64,000 bases of DNA from Devosia yakushimensis. GTDB lineage: Bacteria > Pseudomonadota > Alphaproteobacteria > Rhizobiales > Devosiaceae. Where the stretch lies: the NCBI RefSeq assembly GCF_030159855.1, contig NZ_BSNG01000001.1, positions 1,488,001 through 1,552,000 of the forward strand, in the 5' to 3' direction. A program made the translations under genes and the position numbers. Below the pieces are notes generated by a model. The model made no database searches, was not told the origin of the DNA, and worked only from the letters and a program-made list of their open reading frames with translations. Below are positions 17,703 through 26,491 of this stretch, piece after piece; positions within the stretch are counted from its first letter, which is position 1, and every line of letters starts with the position of its first letter.

Positions 17703-18683
17703 ATGACCGACGCTCATTTCCAGCCTGTGCCATTGTCCGACCCATTGGGTGAAGTGCTGCATATGCTGCACCTGACCGGCACGCTCTATTGCCGCGCCGA
17801 GATGACCGCGCCCTGGGGCCTGGTCATGCCGCGACTGATCGATTCCATGATGTTCGTGATCGTCACCTCGGGCCGCTGCTGGCTGCGGCTGCCGGGACAA
17901 GAACCGGTGCCGCTGCAGCAGGGCACCATGGTATTGCTGCCCCATGGCAATAATTACGACCTGCTGAGCGCCCCGGATGCCGTGCCCACGCCGCTCTTTG
18001 ACATTCCGGTCAACAAGGTCAGTGACCGCTACGAAATCATGCAGCATGGCGGCGGCGGCGAAATGACCCGCGCCACGGCAGGCGTGGTGCAGTTCGACCA
18101 TGTTGCGGCCAAGCGGCTCGTCGCCTTGCTGCCAGACATGCTGCGCATCGATGCCTGGGAGGACGAAATTGGCAGCTGGCTGCAAAGCACGCTGTCGCTG
18201 ATCGCGCGCGAGGCCAGCGCCATGCGACCCGGCGGGGAAACGGTGATGACGCGCCTGGCCGACATCATGGTGATCCAGGCCATCCGCACCTGGCTCGACC
18301 GCGCGCCCGAAGCCAATCTGGGCTGGCTGGCGGCGCTGCGCGACAGGCAGCTCGGCCGGACGCTGGCGCTGATGCACCGCCAGCCGGACCATGATTGGAG
18401 CGTTGCGGACCTGGCGAGCGAAGCCGGGATGTCACGCTCGGCCTTTTCAGCGCGTTTCACCGAACTGGTGGGGCAACCGGCCATGCAATATCTGGCGCAA
18501 TGGCGGCTGCATCTGGCGCGGGCGCAATTGCTGGAGACCCGCGAGCCGGTGGGGTCTGTCGCGAGCCGGGCGGGGTATCAGTCCGAAGCCGCGTTCGGAC
18601 GTGCCTTCAAGCAGTTCTTCGGCATTCCGCCGGGTGGCGTGCGCAAGCTAGCCGCGCCGCAAGCGATCCAGAGCGCCTTGTAG
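17703..18683 (+). CDS. AraC family transcriptional regulator with cupin sensor domain
   Basis: 326 aa from ATG 17703 (MTDAHFQPVPL), preceded by AAGGAG; the frame is open further upstream, but that SD decides the start. The N-terminal half is a cupin_6-type sensor (about 10-190), and the C-terminal 100 residues are a double helix-turn-helix (DLASEAGMSRSAFSARFTEL, then a second in the AGYQSEAAFGRAFKQ region). It probably activates the divergent NmrA/DUF1772 pair. Its last 36 bases overlap the end of the convergent ruvX gene. Confidence 0.92.
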   Translation: MTDAHFQPVPLSDPLGEVLHMLHLTGTLYCRAEMTAPWGLVMPRLIDSMMFVIVTSGRCWLRLPGQEPVPLQQGTMVLLPHGNNYDLLSAPDAVPTPLFDIPVNKVSDRYEIMQHGGGGEMTRATAGVVQFDHVAAKRLVALLPDMLRIDAWEDEIGSWLQSTLSLIAREASAMRPGGETVMTRLADIMVIQAIRTWLDRAPEANLGWLAALRDRQLGRTLALMHRQPDHDWSVADLASEAGMSRSAFSARFTELVGQPAMQYLAQWRLHLARAQLLETREPVGSVASRAGYQSEAAFGRAFKQFFGIPPGGVRKLAAPQAIQSAL

Positions 18684-19112
18684 AATATAGCTGGCCGCCA
18701 ACTTATCGACGATCTCGGCGCGCCGGTCGCGGCGCAGATCGGCGTCGATCATCATGCGCGTGACCGCGCTGGTGGAAAGGCGTTCGTCCCAGAAGGCGAT
18801 GGGCAGGGCGATGCGTTGGCCCAGGCTGCGGGCAAAGGCGCGGGTGGACTGCACCCGAGGCCCCTCGGAGCCATCCATGTTGAGCGGCAGGCCGAGGACG
18901 ATGGCCACCACATTATTCTGGGCGATCAGCTCCTCGAGCCGGATGGCGTCCTGGGTGAACTTGGTGCGCTTGATGGTCTCGAGCGGCGTGGCCGAATAGC
19001 GCATGGCGTCGGAAATCGCGACGCCAATTGTCTTGGTGCCCAGGTCGAGACCAAGGATCTTGCCATTGGGGGGAATCGATTCGAGCGGATTGACGGGTAG
19101 ATCGTCGGTCAT
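18648..19112 (-). CDS. ruvX: Holliday junction resolvase-like / pre-16S rRNA nuclease YqgF
   Basis: 154 aa. RNase H-like fold motifs are clear: LGLDLGTKTIGVAISD with the first catalytic Asp, VLGLPLNMDGSEG, WDERLST with the Glu, and a C-terminal DKLAASYILQGALD with the last Asp. The family processes the 5' end of 16S rRNA in E. coli and is also named RuvX. In many alphaproteobacteria it lies near pyrB and gatC, as here. The 3' end overlaps the AraC gene on the other strand. Confidence 0.95.
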   Translation of the reverse strand: MTDDLPVNPLESIPPNGKILGLDLGTKTIGVAISDAMRYSATPLETIKRTKFTQDAIRLEELIAQNNVVAIVLGLPLNMDGSEGPRVQSTRAFARSLGQRIALPIAFWDERLSTSAVTRMMIDADLRRDRRAEIVDKLAASYILQGALDRLRRG

Positions 19113-19181
19113 GGCATGCTGGCTTGCTTCATCATTTCCGTCCTATAGGCTCGCCAGGCAAATGGCGACAGGAAAGCAGCG

Positions 19182-19715
19182 ATGAAACTCACCTGGTTTG
19201 GCGGCACGACGCTGCGGATACATATTGGTGGGCAGATTTTGGTGATGGATGCCGGTGCCGCGCCCGAAGGAATCGATGCGGCGGAACTGGTGTCCGGGGC
19301 GGATATGCAGTTCGAATCGCACGGCAACGGGCTGGCCGATGTCGATGCGGCAGGTTGGAAACCGAGGCGGCCGGCGCGGTTGCTCGATGAAGGCAAAGCG
19401 CCGGAGGTCATTGCTGCGCTTCGGGCCGGTCAGGGGGCAGTTCTGGTCGACGCCGTGGGTGAGCCGCCATTGCTGTTGGTAACCGATACGCTGCCGGTTC
19501 TGGGCCGTTGGGCGGACGATGCGGTTGTCGTTTTGCTGGGTGACGGCGAGCGGATCGCCGCGCTCGGCCAGGCTCTGCTGGAGGCCTCGCCGCCCAAGCT
19601 GCTGGTGCTGGGCGGCAAGGAGAGCGATGTCGATATGGCTGTGGCCGCGTTGCGGGATCGGCTCGATGGAACCGGGCTCATGGCGCTCGAGCCGGCCATG
19701 GCATTGGAAGTCTGA
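19182..19715 (+). CDS. Hypothetical protein with a metallo-beta-lactamase-like N-terminus
   Basis: 177 aa from ATG 19182. The first 25 residues (MKLTWFGGTTLRI...ILVMDAG) look like the opening strands of a UlaG/MBL-fold protein, but the HxHxDH zinc motif and everything else diagnostic of the fold are absent. The rest is Ala/Leu/Asp-rich with no motif I recognise. It lies between ruvX and gatC, facing gatC, 87 bases before it. It may be a degenerate or repurposed MBL fragment; no function is assigned. Confidence 0.75.
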   Translation: MKLTWFGGTTLRIHIGGQILVMDAGAAPEGIDAAELVSGADMQFESHGNGLADVDAAGWKPRRPARLLDEGKAPEVIAALRAGQGAVLVDAVGEPPLLLVTDTLPVLGRWADDAVVVLLGDGERIAALGQALLEASPPKLLVLGGKESDVDMAVAALRDRLDGTGLMALEPAMALEV

Positions 19716-19802
19716 TGCGAGGCATCAGCCAAATTCATTGTCTTTTGTGGCGCTCCGTTGCTAGAACGCGAAAAATCGTGCCGCTGTTTTCTGGAGTTTG
19801 AC

Positions 19803-20090
19803 ATGTCCGTCGATGCCGCAACCGTAAAGCGCATCGGGCGCCTGGCCCGCATTCGCATCGAAGAAGATGAAGTGGCCGGCTACCAGAGCGAGCTCAATGC
19901 CATCCTCGGCTTTGTCGAACAACTGGCCGAAGTCGATGTTGCCGGGGTTGAGCCGATGACCTCTGTGACGCCGATGAAGCTGCGCCGCCGCGATGACGTG
20001 ATCAGCGATGGCGGCTATGCCGACAGAATAGTCAGCAATGCCCCGCTCAGCGAAGACGATTTCTTCATGGTGCCCAAGGTGGTCGAATAA
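19803..20090 (+). CDS. gatC: Aspartyl/glutamyl-tRNA amidotransferase subunit C
   Basis: 95 aa from ATG 19803 ([12 protein letters not shown]), typical GatC size; upstream in-frame codons are not family-like. Conserved features are [10 protein letters not shown] near the start, the central [16 protein letters not shown], the VEPMTSV loop, and C-terminal FFMVPKVVE. GatC clamps GatA to GatB in the complex that converts Glu-tRNA(Gln) or Asp-tRNA(Asn) to the amide. The stop overlaps the next start by one base (TAATG). gatA follows after two small genes, and gatB is 3.8 kb further. Confidence 0.95.
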   Translation: MSVDAATVKRIGRLARIRIEEDEVAGYQSELNAILGFVEQLAEVDVAGVEPMTSVTPMKLRRRDDVISDGGYADRIVSNAPLSEDDFFMVPKVVE

Positions 20091-20572
20091 TGACCGTCTC
20101 GATCGCCATCGAAACGCCCTTGCAGGACGATGTGCGCGTGCTGGTCGAAAAACTCAACGCGCATCTGCTGCCGCTATCGCCGCCCGAATTCCAGTTCAAG
20201 ATGACGGTCGAGCAAATGGCGGGGGCCGATACGACCGTGTTCGTCGCCCGCGACGAAAACGGGCAGGCCATTGGCTGCGGTGCGCTCAAAGTGCATTCGG
20301 CCGAGCTGGGCGAGGTCAAGCGCATGTTCACCGACCCGGAAATCCGCGGCAAGCGGGTGGGGTCGGCACTGCTCGCGGCGATCGAGGCGCTGGCGGCGGA
20401 AAAGGGGCTCGGCCAGCTCATGCTCGAAACGGGCACGGGGCCGGGCTTCGATGCGGCGCAGCGGCTCTATTCCCGCAGCGGCTTTACTTTGCGCGGCCCG
20501 TTCCTGGACTATCCCGATAGCGAATGGTCGGCATTTTTCGAAAAGCCGGTTCGGCAGGAGCAGACAGCATGA
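20090..20572 (+). CDS. GNAT family N-acetyltransferase
   Basis: 160 aa. The acetyl-CoA-binding motif appears as VKRMFTDPEIRGKRVGSALL, followed by the C-terminal GFDAAQRLYSRSGF, the normal GNAT order. The acceptor is unknown. The gene is translationally coupled to gatC (1-base overlap) and to the next exported protein gene (ATGA overlap), so all are expressed together. Such genes between gatC and gatA are passengers in terms of amidotransferase chemistry. Confidence 0.9.
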   Translation: MTVSIAIETPLQDDVRVLVEKLNAHLLPLSPPEFQFKMTVEQMAGADTTVFVARDENGQAIGCGALKVHSAELGEVKRMFTDPEIRGKRVGSALLAAIEALAAEKGLGQLMLETGTGPGFDAAQRLYSRSGFTLRGPFLDYPDSEWSAFFEKPVRQEQTA

Positions 20573-21027
20573 GAACGATACTCGTCCTGGGCCTGGGTCT
20601 CTTGGCCGCGCCGGCCTTCGCCCAGCCCGAATTTACCATCGACCAGAGCAAGCTTTACGTCACGCCGCCCGAGACCTGCGAGGCTTTGGAAAAGGGCGGG
20701 GCCGATGCCATGTCCGACGCCAATATCGCGGTGATGACCTTTTCCGGCGGCATCCAGTCGCTGGAATATAGCTGCGACTTTTTCGACGTCAAAAGCCACC
20801 CGACCAATCGCTCCTTCCTCGCCACGGGGATTTGCGATGCGCTGGGTGAAGTCTACCCCGACACATTTGCCATAACGCCCTATGACGAAAAGACCATCCA
20901 GGTGGTCTCGTCCTACGACGCAGCCATGCAGGCTGCCGGTGTTTTCGAGGCCTCCGACGCGACCGTTACGCCGGGCGCGACTTTGTATTACCGCTGCGAC
21001 AATCTGAGCGAGATCCCCGTTGACTGA
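20569..21027 (+). CDS. Exported protein of unknown function
   Basis: 152 aa from ATG 20569, overlapping the stop of the acetyltransferase gene. The first 18 residues ([18 protein letters not shown]) are a clear signal peptide with an AFA-Q cleavage site. The mature part has four cysteines that could form disulfides (TCEAL, YSCDFF, GICDAL, YRCDN). I do not recognise a family. It ends inside gatA: its last 8 bases overlap the TTG start of gatA, so it is part of the gatC-gatA transcript. Confidence 0.8.
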   Translation: MRTILVLGLGLLAAPAFAQPEFTIDQSKLYVTPPETCEALEKGGADAMSDANIAVMTFSGGIQSLEYSCDFFDVKSHPTNRSFLATGICDALGEVYPDTFAITPYDEKTIQVVSSYDAAMQAAGVFEASDATVTPGATLYYRCDNLSEIPVD

Positions 21028-22504
21028 CCTGACCAAACTGAGCCTTGCCCAGGCCCGCAAGGGGCTCAAGGACAAGAGCTTCACTTCGACCGAACTGACC
21101 GGCGCCTATCTCAAGGCGATCGAAGCGGCTAATCCCGCGCTCAATGCCTATGTGGCCGTGACCGGGGAACAGGCGCTCGATATGGCCAAGGGCAGCGACG
21201 ACCGGCTCGGCAAGGGGCAGGGCGGGGCGTTGGAAGGCATTCCGCTTGGCATCAAGGACCTGTTCGGCACTAAGGGCGTGCATACCCAGGCGGCCAGCCA
21301 TATCCTCGATGGCTTCAAGCCCGAATATGAATCGACCGTGACGAGCAATCTGTGGCGCGATGGCGCGGTGATGCTGGGCAAGCTCAATATGGACGAATTC
21401 GCCATGGGCTCGTCCAACGAAACCTCCTATTACGGCCCGGTGATCAATCCGATCCGCGCCGAAGGCAGCAATGCCAATCTGGTGCCCGGCGGCTCCTCGG
21501 GTGGTTCGGCTGCTGCCGTGGCCGCCTGGCTTTGCGCCGGGGCAACCGCAACCGATACCGGTGGCTCGATCCGCCAGCCTGCGGCGCTCACCGGTACCGT
21601 CGGCATCAAGCCGACCTATGGCCGCTGTTCGCGCTGGGGCGTGGTGGCCTTTGCCTCCTCGCTTGACCAGGCCGGCCCGATCGCCCGCACGGTGGAAGAT
21701 ACCGCGCTGCTGATGACCTCCATGTCCGGGTTCGACGCCAAGGATTCGACCAGCGTCGATATCGCAGTGCCCGATTTTGCCGCTGCGGTGGAGCGGGGCG
21801 TCAAGGGCCTCACCATCGGCGTGCCGCGCGAATACCGCATGGATGGCATGCCGGCCGAGATCGAGAAGCTGTGGAGCCAGGGGCTGGAATGGCTCAAGGC
21901 CGAAGGCGCCACCGTCAAGGACATCTCGCTGCCGCATACGAAATATGCCCTGCCGGCCTATTACATCGTGGCGCCGGCCGAGGCCTCGTCCAACCTGGCC
22001 CGCTATGACGGCGTCAAATACGGGCTGCGCGTATCGGGCAAGGACATTACCGACATGTACGAATTGACCCGCGCCGCCGGTTTCGGCCGCGAGGTCAAGC
22101 GGCGCATCATGATCGGTACCTATGTGCTGTCGGCCGGCTATTTCGATGCCTATTACGTCAAGGCACAGAAGGTGCGCACGCTGATCAAGAAGGATTTCGA
22201 AGATGCCTTCCATGCCGGCGTCGACGCCATCCTGACCCCGGCAACGCCCTCGGCGGCTTTCGGCATTGGCGATGAGACGCTCGCGGCCGACCCGGTGGCC
22301 ATGTACATGCAGGACGTTTTCACCGTCACGGTCAACATGGCGGGCCTGCCCGGCATCGCGGTTCCGGCCGGCAAGGACGGGAAAGGGCTGCCGCTGGGGC
22401 TGCAGCTGATCGGCAAGCCCTTCGACGAAGAGACGCTTTTCGCCGCTGGCCGGGTGATCGAACGCAGCGCCGATACCGACTTCTCGCCCAAGCAGTGGTG
22501 GTAG
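21020..22504 (+). CDS. gatA: Aspartyl/glutamyl-tRNA amidotransferase subunit A
   Basis: 494 aa from a TTG start (21020), since [11 protein letters not shown] matches the family N-terminus and no ATG is near. The amidase signature holds the Ser-cisSer-Lys triad: Lys in PLGIKDLFG, serines in [12 protein letters not shown] and TGGSIRQPA. GatA releases ammonia from glutamine for GatB. The start overlaps the upstream exported protein gene. A GC hairpin (22510-22533) follows the stop. Confidence 0.96.
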   Translation: MTDLTKLSLAQARKGLKDKSFTSTELTGAYLKAIEAANPALNAYVAVTGEQALDMAKGSDDRLGKGQGGALEGIPLGIKDLFGTKGVHTQAASHILDGFKPEYESTVTSNLWRDGAVMLGKLNMDEFAMGSSNETSYYGPVINPIRAEGSNANLVPGGSSGGSAAAVAAWLCAGATATDTGGSIRQPAALTGTVGIKPTYGRCSRWGVVAFASSLDQAGPIARTVEDTALLMTSMSGFDAKDSTSVDIAVPDFAAAVERGVKGLTIGVPREYRMDGMPAEIEKLWSQGLEWLKAEGATVKDISLPHTKYALPAYYIVAPAEASSNLARYDGVKYGLRVSGKDITDMYELTRAAGFGREVKRRIMIGTYVLSAGYFDAYYVKAQKVRTLIKKDFEDAFHAGVDAILTPATPSAAFGIGDETLAADPVAMYMQDVFTVTVNMAGLPGIAVPAGKDGKGLPLGLQLIGKPFDEETLFAAGRVIERSADTDFSPKQWW

Positions 22505-22622
22505 TGCAACGCCGGGGTGACTTGATCCCGGCGTCAATCCGCACTACTTGGCGCCCATGCACAAATTGAAACTGGTTGTGACGCGGCCCATGGCGGCGTC
22601 CGGGCCGACAGGAACTTCGCCG

Positions 22623-22940
22623 ATGGCCGCTGATATTTTCACCTCGCTCGACTGGTCCGAGCCGCCCAAGGACATGAGCAAGCCGCTGCAGGCGCTGTGG
22701 TGGCTCAAAAAGGGCGGCCTGCGCGTGGGCCCGGAATGGGAACAGGCTCACCTCATCGTGCAGGCCATGGAAGGTGTGCAGCAATTCGACTGGGTGCATG
22801 CGCTGATGCACTGGATCGAGGCGGATATGGGCAATGCCGATTACTGGTATCGCCGCGCCGGCAAGCGCCGGGCGACTGCCAGTGTTTCGCAGGAATGGGA
22901 ACATATCGCGGCAGCGCTGAGTGACGTGACAAGGCACTAG
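22623..22940 (+). CDS. Conserved hypothetical protein
   Basis: 105 aa if started at ATG 22623 (MAADIFTSLDW), which has AGGA nine bases upstream; earlier in-frame starts at 22548 (TTG) and 22557 (ATG) are possible. The sequence has no membrane segment and is rich in tryptophan (ALWWLKKGG, DWVHALMHWIE, DYWYRRAGK). Similar small proteins occur widely in Hyphomicrobiales, with no known function. It follows gatA by about 120 bases and may share its transcript. Confidence 0.75.
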   Translation: MAADIFTSLDWSEPPKDMSKPLQALWWLKKGGLRVGPEWEQAHLIVQAMEGVQQFDWVHALMHWIEADMGNADYWYRRAGKRRATASVSQEWEHIAAALSDVTRH

Positions 22941-22988
22941 GGGGCTTAACCCACTCCCAGAGCACCATCCCACCCACCACAATCGCTT

Positions 22989-23061
22989 CCCTCGGGCTTG
23001 ACCCGAGGGCCTCTCGTCGTTTGTGCCGTGTTGAGAGTGGCCCTCGGGTCAAGCCCGAGGG
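22989..23061. repeat. Family B palindromic element, copy 3
   Basis: Arms 22989-23009 (CCCTCGGGCTTGACCCGAGGG) and 23041-23061 (CCCTCGGGTCAAGCCCGAGGG), perfect 21-bp inverted repeats 31 bases apart, the best-preserved copy. The gene-free stretch 22941-23243 consists almost entirely of this element and the following family A copy. Confidence 0.9.
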
Positions 23062-23105
23062 AAGCGCGGTGGTTAGGGGGGCGTGGAACCCAATCAATAC
23101 GCGGT

Positions 23106-23204
23106 GTCATTCCGGCGCAGGCCGGAATCCATATCCGTGGCCCTTCGCACACATCCAGCGTCGGGATAATCTTCAGCATGGATTCCGGCCTACGCCGGAA
23201 TGAC
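23106..23204. repeat. Family A palindromic element, copy 4
   Basis: Arms at 23106-23133 (GTCATTCCGGCGCAGGCC...) and 23174-23204 (...GGCCTACGCCGGAATGAC), the same head-to-head layout and total length (99 bases) as the two copies around the GIY-YIG gene. Confidence 0.88.
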
Positions 23205-23243
23205 GCGGTGGTTGGGGATGTCTCCCAGACCATCGCAAACCGT

Positions 23244-23501
23244 CTACCGGTTATTCACCTCACTCCGCACCAGCTCCAAGCCGCGTTTGGTGATCCGGTA
23301 CGGCTTGCCGCCCGATGATTTGATCGCCTTCTTGGCCTTGAGTTTCTTGAACAGCGCAAGCGTGCAATTGTTCATCAGCCAGCCGTCGCGATTGTAGAAT
23401 TCAAGGCCGGTGACCTTGCCATTGTCGTCCCTGAGCAGCGCAATGCGGCCGCCCTGAGCGAGTGCATGCAGCACCCGCTGTTCGTTTTTCGAAATATCCA
23501 T
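23244..23501 (-). CDS. YjhX family protein (UPF0386)
   Basis: 85 aa, the usual length for this family. It opens with MDISKNEQRVLHALAQGG, a winged-helix-like start, followed by KVTGLEFYNRDG and KPYRITKRGLELVR. E. coli YjhX is reported as the toxin of a toxin/antitoxin pair with YjhQ, a GNAT protein. No such partner is adjacent on the same strand here; the nearest GNAT gene is 600 bases away and co-oriented with others. A regulatory or toxin role is therefore unproven in this setting. Confidence 0.85.
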   Translation of the reverse strand: MDISKNEQRVLHALAQGGRIALLRDDNGKVTGLEFYNRDGWLMNNCTLALFKKLKAKKAIKSSGGKPYRITKRGLELVRSEVNNR

Positions 23502-23764
23502 GAAAGTCTAGGGCCTGTGCCTGCGGGCGCGCTACGCAACCCGCGAACAAACGCTATCCGCCACCCGCATCGCGCAGGATGGCCGATTGTTCATTCTTGC
23601 CCCGTCGCGATTGGACGGGGCTTCAGACGGTTTCAGACTGACTAAACATGGGCTTTAAATAGCGGCGAGCTGACTTTCCGCCAAGTCTGGCCATGCAGAA
23701 TGGTTGAAATCCTCGGCCTATCGGTGCAAACCAGCAACAGCCCTAGCTTGACTGGAATTTTGCC

Positions 23765-24079
23765 GTGACCGCTCAGAAATCGCCCGCCCAGTGTGAAACC
23801 AAGGATGACGTTCGCATCGAGATCGACCGGATCGATCAGGCGCTGCTGCATCTGTTTGCCGAGCGGCACCGCTATGTGACGCGCATGGCCGAGATCAAGA
23901 CCGATCCGCATGAGGCGCGCGACCCCACGCGTATCGAAGCTGTCATCGCCAGGGTCCGGGATCGCAGTTTGGCTCTTGATCTCGACGAAGATCAGGCCGA
24001 ACTTGTATGGCGTACCCTGATCGATTGGAACATCAACTACGAGAAGGGCATCATCGCGGCCCGCCGCCGCGCGGAATAG
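23765..24079 (+). CDS. Chorismate mutase, AroQ type
   Basis: 104 aa from GTG 23765. It is an all-helical AroQ domain: VRIEIDRIDQALLHLFAERH, then the conserved lysine in TRMAEIK, and RVRDRSLALDLD before the last helix. It converts chorismate to prephenate for Phe/Tyr synthesis. No signal peptide is visible, so it should act in the cytoplasm. The acetyltransferase gene follows 11 bases downstream, so the two are probably co-transcribed. The 263 bases upstream hold a perfect 8-bp hairpin (23599-23621) and no gene. Confidence 0.88.
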   Translation: MTAQKSPAQCETKDDVRIEIDRIDQALLHLFAERHRYVTRMAEIKTDPHEARDPTRIEAVIARVRDRSLALDLDEDQAELVWRTLIDWNINYEKGIIAARRRAE

Positions 24080-24090
24080 GGAGAGGTCCC

Positions 24091-24603
24091 ATGCCCGGTA
24101 TCACAATGCGCAAGGCAGAGCCCAAGGATGGCCACCGGCTGGCTGATATTGCCTATCGGGCCTGGGAAAGCAGCATTCTGCCGCTCTTGACCGAAAAACC
24201 CGGCATGCGCGAGGCCGAACAACGCCGCCTGGCCCAGGCCGTGTCGGAAACCATTTCGCGCATCATCGTCGCCGAAGTCGACGGCATTGCCGTGGCCTGG
24301 TGCTCGCGCTCGGCCCGCCGCGCCTATATTCCCTTCCTGTTCGTCATGCCCGAATTGCAGGGCCACGGGCTGGGCTCCATGCTGCTGCGCCGCATGGAAT
24401 CCATGCTCGAACTCGAAGGCGCCGATCGGGTGCATCTGGAGACACCCGCTGATAATGTGCGCGCGGTGCGTTTCTATGAGAAGCAAGGCTACCGTATCCT
24501 CGCGCTGCGCCCCGACGGCAGGGCGGCTCATGAGCCCTTCATGAGCGTCCACCTCGAAAAACGGCTCGACCCCTTCGAAGGCGAGATCGACGACGAGGAT
24601 TAG
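24091..24603 (+). CDS. GNAT family N-acetyltransferase
   Basis: 170 aa from ATG 24091 (MPGITMRKAEP), with GGGAGAGG upstream; a longer frame reading into the chorismate mutase gene is not supported. The acetyl-CoA motif is LFVMPELQGHGLGSMLL, followed by DNVRAVRFYEKQGYRI, typical GNAT motifs A and B. The N-terminal PKDGHRLADIAYRAWE resembles acetyltransferases acting on small molecules or protein N-termini. The acceptor is unknown. An acidic tail (EGEIDDED) ends it. Confidence 0.9.
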   Translation: MPGITMRKAEPKDGHRLADIAYRAWESSILPLLTEKPGMREAEQRRLAQAVSETISRIIVAEVDGIAVAWCSRSARRAYIPFLFVMPELQGHGLGSMLLRRMESMLELEGADRVHLETPADNVRAVRFYEKQGYRILALRPDGRAAHEPFMSVHLEKRLDPFEGEIDDED

Positions 24604-24638
24604 AAACCCTCACCTTTTATCCCACCCACATTCGCCTT

Positions 24639-24710
24639 CCGCGGACTTGATCCGCGGATCACTCCCAACGCAGTGGAAGCGACGAGAGGCCCGCGGATCA
24701 AGTCCGCGGG
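24639..24710. repeat. Family B palindromic element, copy 4 (variant)
   Basis: Arms 24639-24657 (CCGCGGACTTGATCCGCGG) and 24691-24709 (CCGCGGATCAAGTCCGCGG). Compared with the other copies, T-to-G and G-to-A changes on one side of each hairpin are matched by A-to-C and C-to-T on the other, so pairing is kept. Confidence 0.88.
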
Positions 24711-24813
24711 AAGTGCCAGTGGGTGGGGCTATCGCGGTGCAAAACAATTGCATCCGTCGCCCCCAGGCACTATGCGTTTCGCATATTCCTGCCTTCCGCT
24801 TAGGACTGCTCAA

Positions 24814-26313
24814 TTGACTCTGATCGATACCCGTACCCCCCATCCGAAGCGCCTCATTGCCGGTTCCACCGGCGATTGGGAGGTGGTCATCGGCATGGAA
24901 GTGCATGCGCAGGTGACGAGCGAGAGCAAGCTGTTCTCCGGGTCTTCGACGGAATTCGGCAATCCACCCAATTCCAATGTGAGCTTCGTGGATGCGGCCA
25001 TGCCAGGCATGCTGCCCACCATCAATGAGGAATGCGTGCGCCAGGCGGTACGCACCGGGCTGGGGCTCAAGGCCGCCATCAACAAGCGCAGCGTGTTTGA
25101 CCGGAAGAACTATTTCTATCCCGATCTGCCGCAGGGCTATCAGATCAGCCAGTTCAAGGATCCCATCGTGGGCGAGGGCAAGGTGCTGCTCGATGTCGAC
25201 GGGGAGAGCATCGAAATCGGTATCGAGCGGCTGCATCTGGAGCAGGACGCGGGCAAGTCCATCCACGACCAGCATCCCAATATGAGCTTTGTCGATCTCA
25301 ACCGCTCGGGCGTGGCGCTGATGGAAATCGTCAGCAAGCCCGATCTGCGCTCGTCTGACGAGGCCAAGGCCTATCTCAGCAAGCTGCGCACCATCCTGCG
25401 CTATCTCGGCACTTGCGACGGCAATATGGAGCAGGGCTCCATGCGCGCCGACGTCAACGTATCGGTGCGTCGTCCCGGCGGCGAATTCGGCACGCGTTGC
25501 GAAATCAAGAACGTCAATTCGGTGCGCTTTGCCGGCCAGGCTATCGAATATGAGGCGCGCCGCCAGATCGACATTCTCGAAGATGGCGGCAGCATCGACC
25601 AGGAAACGCGCCTGTTCGACCCCAAGCTGGGCGAAACGCGCTCCATGCGGTCCAAGGAAGAAGCGCATGACTATCGCTATTTCCCCGATCCCGACCTGCT
25701 GCCGCTCGAGTTCGACGACGCCTTCATCGCCATGCTGGCTGAAAAGCTGCCGGAACTGCCGGACGAAAAGCAGGCCCGCTTCATCACCGATTATGGCGTG
25801 ACGCCCTATGACGCCATGGTGCTGACGCTCGACCGCGAGACGGCCGACTATTACGAGGCCTGCGTGGCCCATGGCGGCACCAAGCGCGACGGCAAGGCCG
25901 TTGCCAACCTGCTCAATGCCGACGTGGCGGCCTATGCCAATAGCCAGGGCCTGGCGGTGTGGGAAACCCATCTCAAGCCCAGCCAGATCGCCGGGATTGT
26001 CGATCTGACGGCCGCGGGCACCATTTCGAGCAAGCTGGCCAAGGATCTACTGCAGATCATCATCGCCGAGGAGCCCGAGGGCGAGCCGGCCGACATCGTC
26101 GAGCGCCGCGGCATGAAGCAGGTGACCGATATGGGGGCGATCGAAAAGATCGTCGACGAAATCATCGCCGCCAATCCCGACCAGGTCGCCAAGGTGCTGG
26201 CCAAGCCGACCATGATCGGCTGGTTCGTCGGGCAGGCCATGAAGGCCTCGGGCGGCAAGGCCAATCCGCAGGCGCTCAACGAACTGATGAAGAAGAAGTT
26301 GGGGCTGGAGTAG
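24814..26313 (+). CDS. gatB: Aspartyl/glutamyl-tRNA amidotransferase subunit B
   Basis: 499 aa from a TTG at 24814 ([15 protein letters not shown]), which matches the family start; ATG 24772 in the same frame would add 14 unrelated residues. GatB motifs are clear: [44 protein letters not shown], and the C-terminal YqeY-like tail domain (about 360-499). GatB phosphorylates the misacylated tRNA and completes amidation with ammonia from GatA. It lies 3.8 kb from gatA's partner gatC, separated by unrelated small genes. Confidence 0.96.
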   Translation: MTLIDTRTPHPKRLIAGSTGDWEVVIGMEVHAQVTSESKLFSGSSTEFGNPPNSNVSFVDAAMPGMLPTINEECVRQAVRTGLGLKAAINKRSVFDRKNYFYPDLPQGYQISQFKDPIVGEGKVLLDVDGESIEIGIERLHLEQDAGKSIHDQHPNMSFVDLNRSGVALMEIVSKPDLRSSDEAKAYLSKLRTILRYLGTCDGNMEQGSMRADVNVSVRRPGGEFGTRCEIKNVNSVRFAGQAIEYEARRQIDILEDGGSIDQETRLFDPKLGETRSMRSKEEAHDYRYFPDPDLLPLEFDDAFIAMLAEKLPELPDEKQARFITDYGVTPYDAMVLTLDRETADYYEACVAHGGTKRDGKAVANLLNADVAAYANSQGLAVWETHLKPSQIAGIVDLTAAGTISSKLAKDLLQIIIAEEPEGEPADIVERRGMKQVTDMGAIEKIVDEIIAANPDQVAKVLAKPTMIGWFVGQAMKASGGKANPQALNELMKKKLGLE

Positions 26314-26331
26314 ATAGCACCCACCCACGGA

Positions 26332-26462
26332 GTCATTCCCGCGAAAGCTGGAATCCACTCTTGCGACCATGGATTGGCAAGAAAGAATGGATTCCCGCCT
26401 GCGCGGGAATGACGTAGTGACGAGTGCAGCAAAACAGAGGCTCCCGCTTTCGCGGGAATGAC
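26332..26462. repeat. Family A-related palindromic element, copy 5 (three arms)
   Basis: Three divergent arms: 26332-26356 (GTCATTCCCGCGAAAGC...), 26388-26413 (...CCTGCGCGGGAATGAC) and 26439-26462 (...CTTTCGCGGGAATGAC). The stem core is CCCGC/GCGGG in place of CCGGC/GCCGG. It fills the gap between gatB and the following convergent gene. Confidence 0.75.
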
Positions 26463-26491
26463 ACTGTGGGGCCCTCCGATAGCCGTGCCAC

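Noticed and set aside
22510..22533. Hairpin CGCCGGG/CCCGGCG after gatA as a terminator
   Set aside because: Only 7 bp and not followed by a T-run; left as a note on gatA.
23599..23621. Perfect 8-bp hairpin GCCCCGTC/GACGGGGC upstream of the chorismate mutase gene
   Set aside because: No T-run on either strand and no gene ending nearby, so neither a terminator nor an RNA gene can be supported.
23642..23911. An 89-aa minus-strand frame upstream of yjhX
   Set aside because: It covers the start of the chorismate mutase gene on the other strand and has no recognisable domain.
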